This document shows, piece by piece, positions 1 to 5,150 of a stretch of DNA of 5,636 nucleotides. How positions within the stretch are numbered: position 1 is the first letter of the stretch; every line of letters starts with the position of its first letter. The stretch comes from Synergistaceae bacterium (GTDB lineage: Bacteria; Synergistota; Synergistia; Synergistales; Synergistaceae), in assembly GCA_031290815.1 (NCBI GenBank), contig JAISLO010000022.1, positions 1 to 5,636 on the forward strand, in the 5' to 3' direction. A program made the translations under genes and the position numbers. Below the pieces are notes generated by a model, which did no database searches, was not told the origin of the DNA, and was given only the letters and a program-made list of their open reading frames with translations.

Positions 1-6
1 TCTTTG

Positions 7-1245
7 ATGTCTCGGGACGGAATAAGACTGACGATATTGCACGCGACCGTCGGCACAGGTCACACTGTAGCGGCGAAGGCGCTGAGCGAGTGGTGCAGGC
101 TGCTCTACCCGGACTCCGAGGTGGAGATAGTGGACCTCCTCAATTACGTTCCACGTTTGCTCGACACCTTGATCACGTCCGCGTATCTGTCCCTGGCCCG
201 CCGTTATCCCTGGGCGTGGGAGAGGCTTTATAAGGACACGGACGTGCGGTCCGGCATTGCCGCCGGGTTTTGGAGCAGGCTTGGCGGAATGTTGAGCTGG
301 GCAGGCGTCCGAAAACTGATTAGAGATCTGGACGAGTTCAAGCCCGACGCCGTCATAACGACTCACTTCTTTGGGATGCCGGCTCTTCTCGGCAGTTGGG
401 AGCACTCGACTCCCATATATTTCGTGAACACAGACTACGCCACTCATCTTCTCCAGCGCGACCCGAGGTTCGACGGCTGGTTCGCCGGAAGCGATGAGGC
501 GGTGAGGCAGTACCACGCCGATGGCATTCCGGCGATAGAAATTACGGTGAAGAACTTTGGCATTCCGATCAGCAGGGCGTACTCCAGACTTCCGGACAGG
601 GCCGCCGCAAGGGCCTCGCTGGATGTTCGCGGCGACGCCGCAATGGTGACTGTGACCGGCGGCGGCATCGGCGGCGGATCGCTCGGTGTCGTGGCCGATT
701 CCATGCTGGACCACCCCGACTGGCATGTGGAGGTCATCTGCGGCGACAACGCCAGGGAGTACAACAAGCTGAGGGACAAGTACTTTCCATTCAAGCACAT
801 AAACGTGCGGGGCTTTGTCAATAACATGCAGGACTACTATGTAGCGAGCGACGTTGTGGTCATCAAGCCCGGCGGGCTTACCTCCGCCGAGGCCGCGGCG
901 GCTGGCGCGGTTATGCTCCTCCTGGAGCCGCTTCCAGGGGTGGAGCGCTACAACTGCGACTATCTGCTGGAGCACGGGGCGGCGCGGAAGATTTACGAGA
1001 ACAGAAGGGTGGGGGAGCAGGTGGAAGAGATATTGAAGTCCCCCTCCGAGATGAAGCGCCTCAGGGTAAATGCCCTGGAGCTCGGCCGGCCGTTCGCCGC
1101 CAGGGACATTATCAGATCGGTAGTAGAGCCCATCCTTGCCGGAAATCACATCCTAGACGATGACGCCGATGCGCAGCGGCAGGACGAGACGCGCATCCCC
1201 TCCCGAGCGCCGGCGAAACATAAATTCGCCGAAGTAGAGGTTTGA
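7..1245 (+). CDS. MGDG synthase/UgtP-like glycosyltransferase (GT28 family)
   Basis: Predicted to transfer a sugar from a nucleotide-sugar donor to a lipid acceptor such as diacylglycerol, at the cytoplasmic face of the inner membrane. The 412-residue protein has the two-domain layout of the MGDG synthase/processive diacylglycerol glucosyltransferase group. The N-terminal acceptor domain (about 7-185) begins with a beta strand and the GTGH loop (16-19) and contains ITTHFFG (117-123) and NTDY (141-144). The C-terminal GT28 domain (about 205-360) has the glycine-rich TGGGIGGGS (217-225), the strand-loop RGFV (268-271), the donor-binding KPGGLTSAEA (287-296) and PLPGVERYN (308-316), closely matching the UgtP pattern. 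Residues after about 378 form an acidic, hydrophilic tail outside the fold. I chose ATG at 7. A TTG lies directly before it at 4, and because only six upstream bases are visible the start cannot be tested by a ribosome binding site. The family is clear, but sugar and acceptor cannot be told from sequence. Confidence 0.9.
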   Translation: MSRDGIRLTILHATVGTGHTVAAKALSEWCRLLYPDSEVEIVDLLNYVPRLLDTLITSAYLSLARRYPWAWERLYKDTDVRSGIAAGFWSRLGGMLSWAGVRKLIRDLDEFKPDAVITTHFFGMPALLGSWEHSTPIYFVNTDYATHLLQRDPRFDGWFAGSDEAVRQYHADGIPAIEITVKNFGIPISRAYSRLPDRAAARASLDVRGDAAMVTVTGGGIGGGSLGVVADSMLDHPDWHVEVICGDNAREYNKLRDKYFPFKHINVRGFVNNMQDYYVASDVVVIKPGGLTSAEAAAAGAVMLLLEPLPGVERYNCDYLLEHGAARKIYENRRVGEQVEEILKSPSEMKRLRVNALELGRPFAARDIIRSVVEPILAGNHILDDDADAQRQDETRIPSRAPAKHKFAEVEV

Positions 1246-1327
1246 TAGATATGTCGTTCGAGATACACCTGGAAGACGCCGGAGCCCTCCGGCCCACCCT
1301 GCCGGCAGCGCCGTGCCCAACCGCCGA
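1246..1327 (+). promoter_or_regulatory. Short leader with hairpin between glycosyltransferase and hydrolase genes
   Basis: The gap holds a perfect 6-bp hairpin, GCCGGA/TCCGGC with a GCCC loop (1278-1293), not followed by T residues, so it does not look like an intrinsic terminator. No Shine-Dalgarno sequence precedes the ATG at 1328. An open frame of 29 codons starts at ATG 1251 and stops at 1340, overlapping the start of the hydrolase gene, with a weak AGAGG ten bases upstream of it. Translational coupling through this frame is possible but unproven. Confidence 0.3.
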
Positions 1328-2206
1328 ATGTTTGAACTGATACAGGTTGGTGAGAGGACATTCTATATCGACTGCCCGTCTAAGATAGGGATCTGCCTCT
1401 CGGACGGCGGCGTGGTCTGTCTGGTGGACAGCGGGATCGGTGAGGAATCGGGGAGGCGCGCGCTCGAAATCATAACGGGGCGCGGATGGACTCTTGGGAT
1501 GATCATAAACACTCATTCGCACGCCGACCACATGGGGGGAAACAAATTTCTCCAGGAAGCGGCCGGGTGTCCGGCTTACGCGGCCGGAACGGACGCTGCG
1601 GTTATCAGCAACTCCGTGCTGAACACCGCGATCCTGTATGGGGGAAACCCGCCGGATTGGATGTCGGGCAGGTTGCTTTACGCGCCGCCGAGCAACGTCC
1701 GCGAGCTGGATGGAAGCGTCCTGCCGGATGGAGTGACGGTCAGGCGGCTCGACGGTCATTCGTTCGCGATGATCGGAGTGAGGAGCGCCGACGGCGTCTG
1801 GTTTTTGGCCGATGCGCTCATGAACGAGGCCACGCTCGATAAATATCACATACCATTCATCCTCGACTACAAAAAGCACTTCGAGACGCTCTCGTCCCTC
1901 GAAACGCTCGAAGGCGAGCTCTTTATACCGTCGCACTTCCCGCCTATCGAAAATCCAAAGGCGCTCGCCGCGGCGAACCGCGAAAAAATTATTGAGATTG
2001 CCGAAAAGTTGTTGAAAATTTGCGAGACGCCAGCCTCCTTCGATGATATCATAAAAAAGTTATTTGACTCATACGGGCTCAAGACGGAGGTAAATCAATA
2101 CATGTTAGGCGGCTGTTCGATACGCTCCATGTTGTCGTACCTCTGCCGTGACGGCAGAATCGGCCATTCGTTCGCGGACAACAGGCTGCTCTGGAAGAGC
2201 TCGTAA
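1328..2206 (+). CDS. MBL-fold metallo-hydrolase
   Basis: A 292-residue member of the metallo-beta-lactamase superfamily, probably a cytoplasmic zinc hydrolase of unknown substrate. All expected metal ligands are visible: HSHADH (His63, His65, Asp67, His68) after the strand-turn LVDSG (32-36), then His144 in LDGHSF, Asp162 in FLADAL and His203 in IPSHFP. The order and spacing fit a dinuclear hydrolase in the broad glyoxalase II/LACTB2-like group. The last 80 residues, after the metal site, are mainly helical and end in a segment that could be a small winged helix, as in other MBL hydrolases with C-terminal helical domains. The ATG at 1328 places the first strand (FELIQVGERTFYID) where homologues usually begin. 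A GTG at 1313 would add five residues (MPNRR). Neither has a convincing ribosome binding site. The gene follows the glycosyltransferase in the same direction and may share its transcript. There is no signal peptide. The superfamily is certain, the reaction unknown. Confidence 0.88.
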   Translation: MFELIQVGERTFYIDCPSKIGICLSDGGVVCLVDSGIGEESGRRALEIITGRGWTLGMIINTHSHADHMGGNKFLQEAAGCPAYAAGTDAAVISNSVLNTAILYGGNPPDWMSGRLLYAPPSNVRELDGSVLPDGVTVRRLDGHSFAMIGVRSADGVWFLADALMNEATLDKYHIPFILDYKKHFETLSSLETLEGELFIPSHFPPIENPKALAAANREKIIEIAEKLLKICETPASFDDIIKKLFDSYGLKTEVNQYMLGGCSIRSMLSYLCRDGRIGHSFADNRLLWKSS

Positions 2207-2243
2207 CCCTGGCCGGGGAAGAGGCGCCGAATGCCGCAAGGCG

Positions 2244-2271
2244 TTGTAATCGTTCATATTATCGGTTAGAT
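2244..2271 (+). promoter_or_regulatory. Weak candidate promoter for the DUF2157 cassette
   Basis: TTGTAA (2244-2249) and TTAGAT (2266-2271) are 16 bases apart and resemble sigma-70 -35 and -10 boxes at four and three of six positions. It is the best candidate in the 93-base gap before the cassette, where no terminator is visible, so read-through from the upstream genes is equally possible. Confidence 0.2.
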
Positions 2272-2283
2272 CCGTGTTTCTCC

Positions 2284-2289
2284 AGGAGG
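2284..2289 (+). promoter_or_regulatory. Ribosome binding site deciding the DUF2157 start
   Basis: AGGAGG lies ten bases before the ATG at 2300. The in-frame TTG at 2291 is only one base away from it, too close to serve as a start, so the protein most likely begins MAKNII. Confidence 0.75.
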
Positions 2290-2299
2290 CTTGTATTGT

Positions 2300-3580
2300 A
2301 TGGCGAAAAACATAATATCTGAGGCAAAGCGCAAGTTCTTGTCCAACGAGACCAGGGCGTGGGCTGACGCCGGCCTGATAACTGAGCGTCAGCGGGAGGA
2401 CATCTTAGGCAGCTATCTCGTGGCGAAGCATCTGCCTGCGGTTGTGCTGTCGCTGGGCGTGGCGATGATAGGCATCGGCATACTCTGCTTCATCGCGGCG
2501 AACTGGCAGGTTTTGCCCTCGTGGCTGAAGATCGTCATGATCGTGGGCGCATATATCGGCAGCGTCGCCGCGGCGTACTTTCTGGAGGTTCGCGGCCGTC
2601 CTGCGGCGTCGGCGGCGCTCATGCTGCTGTCGGGCTTTCTGCTGATGGGCGGGCTGGCCCTGATCGCGCAGATATTTCACATCGCCGGGAGCCCGGAGGG
2701 ACTCATTCTGACGTGGCTTGTGGTATACGCGCCGACGTTTTTGATCGTGCGCAGCGTATCGATTTATATCCTGTACGAAATCTCCGCTTTGTTCTATCTG
2801 AATATAAAATACTACGCCTTCCTGAGCGAGGGACGCCGCGGCGGCTTCGAACATATCCTGGGCAGGAGCGGTCTGGCGTTCCACCCGCTCACCCTGGTAT
2901 ATCCCTTCCTGCCCACGCTGTTTGTAATACTTCTTGCGGGCGTCGCGTGGTGGATGTGGTACGAACGGAGAAAGTCGGACTTGATTTCATACGAATCCAT
3001 GCTAAAAAGAATTTTCGTCGGGGGCTCGTCCAGAAGGATCTTTCTGAGCAATTTTATGATCCTCAACTGGTTTGGCTGGATATGCGCGATGAACTCCACC
3101 GGGCGGACGGTGCTGCCGTTTGTCCTGGGCGTGATGGTAATCGGCGCGGTTATCAGTTTCGAGGCCCGAAGGCTCGATGCGGCAGACCTCAGTATGCAGG
3201 GGCTATTGTGCGTGGGGATCGCGGGTTTTGCCCTATCGTTTCCAGCTATATGGGACATGTACCATAACTACTCCAGATCGTTTCTCATCGAGGCGATCTC
3301 CTCAAGCGTCGTCGTCTGCGCTTATCTTGTCTTTCGCATTGTCTGCCGCGACAGGAACGGAGGATTGGCCGTATTTTTGTTCTGCGTATTCCTGTCCAGG
3401 TGGTATTTCGACATGTTCTACAGTTTCATGTCGAAATCGGCGTTCTTCATCTCGGGCGGGATAATAATGCTGGCGATAGCTTACGCCTACAAAAAATGGA
3501 ACGGAATCGGCAGAGGGAAACAGACGCCCCCGGTCGCTCCAGGCTTTGGCGAGATTCAAAGGACCGACGGCGATGACTAG
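2300..3580 (+). CDS. DUF2157 domain multi-pass membrane protein
   Basis: An integral inner-membrane protein of 426 residues and unknown biochemical function. The cytosolic N-terminus (1-45) has the family's helical region, including WADAGLITERQREDIL (21-36). It is followed by the first membrane segment and the hallmark IGIGILCFIAANWQVLPSWLK (57-77), then GGLALIAQIFHIAGSPEGLILTW (117-139), both typical of DUF2157. About eleven or twelve hydrophobic segments follow, near 47-67, 76-95, 104-126, 135-150, 153-170, 203-221, 250-264, 271-288, 301-317, 328-347, 355-373 and 380-398. The last carries SRWYFDMFYSFMSKSAFF (366-383), a region also conserved in the related DUF4401 proteins. The C-terminal 25 residues are polar. 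The stop codon lies within the start region of the next gene, a GDYXXLXY protein, the usual partner of DUF2157/DUF4401 proteins, which supports a joint role in the envelope. Family assignment is firm; function is not known. Confidence 0.9.
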   Translation: MAKNIISEAKRKFLSNETRAWADAGLITERQREDILGSYLVAKHLPAVVLSLGVAMIGIGILCFIAANWQVLPSWLKIVMIVGAYIGSVAAAYFLEVRGRPAASAALMLLSGFLLMGGLALIAQIFHIAGSPEGLILTWLVVYAPTFLIVRSVSIYILYEISALFYLNIKYYAFLSEGRRGGFEHILGRSGLAFHPLTLVYPFLPTLFVILLAGVAWWMWYERRKSDLISYESMLKRIFVGGSSRRIFLSNFMILNWFGWICAMNSTGRTVLPFVLGVMVIGAVISFEARRLDAADLSMQGLLCVGIAGFALSFPAIWDMYHNYSRSFLIEAISSSVVVCAYLVFRIVCRDRNGGLAVFLFCVFLSRWYFDMFYSFMSKSAFFISGGIIMLAIAYAYKKWNGIGRGKQTPPVAPGFGEIQRTDGDD

Positions 3581-4124
3581 GCTGCATATACCAGAAATAC
3601 TCAGATCACAGGTTTTAAAGTACGCGGCGATGGCGATCCTCCCTCTCGCGGCCCTCATGTTTCAGCCGGCGTTATATTTTGCCGTGCTCTCGCTGGGCGA
3701 TCGCGTTCTGCTGGAGACCATACCGGTCGATCCCAGGGATTTCCTGCGGGGGGACTACGTGATCCTGAACTACAAGATATCCTCGCTGCCTGACGAACTC
3801 CACCTCGGCGATGAATTTGACGAGGCATATAACGCCGATGATCCCGTCTTCGTGACCCTCAGCCTCGACCCCGACGGGGTGGCGTCCGTTTCAGGCATAT
3901 CGACGAAGCGCCCGCTGTCCGGGATCTACCTTGAGGGCAATCTCTCCAGGTCCTGGTTGGGTGACGACTACTCGGTCGACTACGGTCTTAGGGCCTACTA
4001 CGTGCCGGAGGGCACGGGACGCGACTTGGAGGAGGCCATACGCAGCGAGGAGGAGGTAGTCCTGGCGGACGTGCGAGTCCTCATGGGGCGCGGCATTATA
4101 AAGGAGTTGTTGCGAAAACAATGA
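3573..4124 (+). CDS. GDYXXLXY domain-containing protein
   Basis: A 183-residue membrane-anchored protein of the GDYXXLXY family. The signature is GDYVILNY (60-67), preceded by VDPRDFLR (52-59), exactly as in the family. A second conserved stretch, DYGLRAYYVPEGTG (136-149), lies near the C-terminus. One hydrophobic segment (about 17-41) should anchor the protein, leaving a mostly beta-strand domain (45-183), probably on the outer face of the inner membrane. I chose ATG at 3573, with AAAGGA nine bases upstream. This start overlaps the end of the DUF2157 gene by eight bases, so the two are probably translationally coupled. A TTG at 3546 would give nine extra residues with no ribosome binding site. 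The family has no established biochemical role, but its regular pairing with DUF2157/DUF4401 genes suggests that the two proteins act together. Confidence 0.88.
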   Translation: MTRLHIPEILRSQVLKYAAMAILPLAALMFQPALYFAVLSLGDRVLLETIPVDPRDFLRGDYVILNYKISSLPDELHLGDEFDEAYNADDPVFVTLSLDPDGVASVSGISTKRPLSGIYLEGNLSRSWLGDDYSVDYGLRAYYVPEGTGRDLEEAIRSEEEVVLADVRVLMGRGIIKELLRKQ

Positions 4125-4594
4125 AGGAGTGGTATTGCGCGTTCGACGGCATATCACCGGAGGGGCCATTCTCCACCGATGAGTTGAAGAAGATGATCGA
4201 GGACGGCAGACTGACGTTGGATACCATGCTCTGGAACGGGACGCCGGGCAAGGCCGAAAAGGGCTGGCTGAAGGCGTCGGCCACCGAGCTGGCCCCTTTC
4301 TTCCCGCTCCCGCTCAGCCCCCCGGTGGGCGACCCGGTCAAAAAGCCGGTCTGGCAGCACGCCGAGCCGTCGCTCCAATCCTCCCAGGCCGCTTCACCCA
4401 TGAAACAGCGCTTCGTCAGGCTGACGCCGGGCCTCCGCAAATTAATCAAGGCCGTCGTGTGGGTTGTCATCTTATTTATCATCTTAAAGATCGTCAAATA
4501 TACCTTCCTGTGGCAGAGCATAGGCCCCATCCTCGATAAAGCCATGGATTTCATCAACTCCTACCTCATCCGCTGGCTGGGCATCGCTCTGTAA
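4121..4594 (+). CDS. GYF_2 (DUF4339) domain protein with C-terminal membrane helix
   Basis: A 157-residue protein with an N-terminal GYF_2 domain (about 1-53). The markers are WY (4-5), GISPEGPFSTDELKKMIEDG (10-29), LTLDTMLWNG (31-40) and W49, following the family's WY...GP.s..eL...i..G.l...tlvW.....W pattern. Domains of this kind are thought to bind proline-rich peptides or to act as small adaptors. A Pro- and Ser-rich linker (about 58-93) leads to a basic patch and a hydrophobic helix (about 107-130, AVVWVVILFIILKIV at its core), with another weakly hydrophobic stretch near the end (147-157). With no signal peptide, the adaptor domain is expected in the cytoplasm, anchored by the C-terminal helix. 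The ATG overlaps the stop of the preceding gene (ATGA). AAGGAG is 14 bases upstream, rather far, so coupling probably drives initiation. It is the last gene before the terminator at 4631-4659. Confidence 0.82.
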   Translation: MKEWYCAFDGISPEGPFSTDELKKMIEDGRLTLDTMLWNGTPGKAEKGWLKASATELAPFFPLPLSPPVGDPVKKPVWQHAEPSLQSSQAASPMKQRFVRLTPGLRKLIKAVVWVVILFIILKIVKYTFLWQSIGPILDKAMDFINSYLIRWLGIAL

Positions 4595-4610
4595 AAGACA
4601 GATCAAGACC

Positions 4611-4625
4611 GTGGGCTCCGCCCAC
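4611..4625 (+). repeat. First hairpin of a tandem hairpin module
   Basis: GTGGGC/GCCCAC with a TCC loop forms a perfect 6-bp stem 16 bases after the GYF_2 gene. It is separated by only five bases (ACCCG) from the terminator hairpin. The two-hairpin layout looks like a dispersed intergenic element, but only one copy is present in this window, so repetition cannot be shown. Confidence 0.5.
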
Positions 4626-4630
4626 ACCCG

Positions 4631-4659
4631 CCAGGGAGCGAGCTCCCTGGACCCTTTTT
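4631..4659 (+). terminator. Rho-independent terminator of the DUF2157 cassette
   Basis: CCAGGGAGC (4631-4639) pairs perfectly with GCTCCCTGG (4642-4650). The formal loop is two bases (GA), so the innermost pair or pairs probably open. After ACCC comes a run of five T (4655-4659). It lies 36 bases after the last gene of the cassette in the right orientation. Confidence 0.8.
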
Positions 4660-4744
4660 ATATGGGGATTGGGCGTATGTGGATTAATTTGATTCAGCTC
4701 TCAAGTTGTACTGAACACGAAAGAATGAAACTTAACGAAAGGCA

Positions 4745-4753
4745 TGGTAAAAT
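4745..4753 (+). promoter_or_regulatory. Extended -10 promoter for the small ORF
   Basis: TGGTAAAAT combines the TGn extension with a -10 hexamer matching TATAAT at five of six positions. No good -35 box lies 16-18 bases upstream, which extended -10 promoters can tolerate. Transcription would start near 4760, giving a leader of about 65 bases before the 48-codon gene. The promoter sits after the cassette terminator, which implies an independent transcript. Confidence 0.45.
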
Positions 4754-4813
4754 AACCGCGGCGGACTCTCGGCTGAAGCAGGGGGCCGGTGAGTTGGGTT
4801 TTTCCCTCTAATT

Positions 4814-4822
4814 GGAGGTGAT
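4814..4822 (+). promoter_or_regulatory. Near-perfect Shine-Dalgarno of the 48-codon gene
   Basis: GGAGGTGAT matches nine consecutive bases complementary to the 3' end of 16S rRNA, with a seven-base spacer between GGAGG and the ATG at 4826. It is the strongest ribosome binding site in the window and selects 4826 over the out-of-frame ATG at 4821. CCTC at 4805-4808 can pair with GAGG at 4815-4818 and may mask it. Confidence 0.75.
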
Positions 4823-4825
4823 GCG

Positions 4826-4972
4826 ATGTCGGAAATCGACAGAGATAACCTCTCAGTAAACGAAAAAGAGGGACAAGGCCCACTCTCCACGGTGATCAGC
4901 CTCGTCCCTCTGCTCGATTTGATTCTCCGAATCCTTGAGTTAGCGCTCAAGGTGCTTCGGTTAATCAATTAA
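4826..4972 (+). CDS. Small hydrophobic peptide, TisB-like toxin candidate
   Basis: A 48-residue peptide that I do not recognise as a named family. Residues 2-18 are polar and acidic (SEIDRDN, NEKEGQG). From about 20 to 47 it is almost entirely Leu, Ile and Val, with a Pro at 28. In this helix the only charged residues are D31, R35, E38, K42 and R45, spaced 4-3-4-3, so they line up on one face and alternate in sign enough to form salt bridges. This is the design proposed for the 'charge zipper' of TisB, the inner-membrane toxin of the E. coli tisB/istR type I system, although TisB lacks the polar N-terminus seen here. The near-perfect Shine-Dalgarno, the extended -10 promoter, the position between terminators and the composition all support a real gene. 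Its mRNA is unusually rich in complementary segments (4850-4979). Alternatives are a small regulatory membrane protein, a secreted membrane-active peptide, or a chance frame over a structured RNA. No antisense RNA promoter was convincingly visible. Confidence 0.62.
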   Translation: MSEIDRDNLSVNEKEGQGPLSTVISLVPLLDLILRILELALKVLRLIN

Positions 4973-4979
4973 CTGAGAG
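4850..4979 (+). other. Nested inverted repeats forming a possible three-way RNA fold
   Basis: Three sets of complementary segments fit one nested fold. The outer stem is CTCTCAGT (4850-4857) with ACTGAGAG (4972-4979), eight perfect pairs enclosing most of the small gene. Inside it, 4867-4879 pairs with 4899-4911 at 12 of 13 positions (AGAGGGAC/GTCCCTCT, one A-C mismatch, AGGC/GCCT) with a 19-base loop. The third is CCTTGAG (4933-4939) with CTCAAGG (4946-4952), seven pairs plus a T-G wobble closing a TAGC loop. A shorter palindrome, GTTAAT/ATTAAC (4960-4973), covers the stop codon and competes with the outer stem. The fold could control translation or stability of the mRNA. Confidence 0.5.
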
Positions 4980-5002
4980 CATTCTATCACACGGTCGTCC
5001 TA

Positions 5003-5015
5003 CCGCCAAGGGCGG
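5003..5015 (+). other. Small GC hairpin downstream of the 48-codon gene
   Basis: CCGCC/GGCGG with an AAG loop forms a 5-bp stem 30 bases after the small gene. It is followed by CCGCTTAAAATT, which is not a T run, so a terminator role is doubtful. Confidence 0.25.
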
Positions 5016-5060
5016 CCGCTTAAAATTCCGAACAGCTCCATTCTCCGCCCCCTAATAACA

Positions 5061-5089
5061 CCCGCGCCCCTGAGTTAAAAGGGCGCGGG
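5061..5089. terminator. GC-rich hairpin between convergent genes, possible terminator
   Basis: CCCGCGCCC (5061-5069) pairs perfectly with GGGCGCGGG (5081-5089) around an 11-base loop. It lies between the plus-strand small gene and the 3' end of the minus-strand surface-protein gene, whose stop is 61 bases away. Neither side has a strong T run: the minus strand reads TGTTATTAGG after the stem, the plus strand CGCTTACTAC. It may terminate both transcripts with limited efficiency or protect their 3' ends. Confidence 0.5.
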
Positions 5090-5150
5090 CGCTTACTACA
5101 TATTGGAACTATTGACTACAGTTGCTTAGTGTTCGTGCTGTTCAGTCAGG

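Noticed and set aside
1112..1936. 274-codon open frame on the minus strand
   Set aside because: It lies opposite the glycosyltransferase end and the MBL hydrolase, whose motifs are intact. Its product is Arg- and His-rich without any recognisable motif, typical of an antisense shadow in GC-rich DNA.
2521..3267. 248-codon plus-strand frame inside the DUF2157 gene
   Set aside because: The translation is Arg/Gly-rich and lacks domain signatures, while the overlapping frame has clear DUF2157 motifs and membrane segments.
4693..4715. TTCAG ... CTGAA interrupted palindrome upstream of the small gene, considered as an operator or SOS box
   Set aside because: Only five-base arms with a 13-base gap, and no match to known LexA-type boxes; expected by chance.
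4611..4811. 66-codon plus-strand frame after the GYF_2 gene
   Set aside because: It runs through both hairpins of the terminator module, starts inside the first stem and has no ribosome binding site.
4821..4859. Alternative ATG at 4821 giving a 12-residue peptide
   Set aside because: This ATG overlaps the Shine-Dalgarno GGAGGTGAT itself, so it is too close to be used; the ATG at 4826 has the ideal distance.
4732..4968. 78-codon minus-strand frame opposite the small gene
   Set aside because: No ribosome binding site or promoter was seen, and the product is Ser/Arg/Pro-rich without pattern. An antisense RNA here remains possible but has no visible support.
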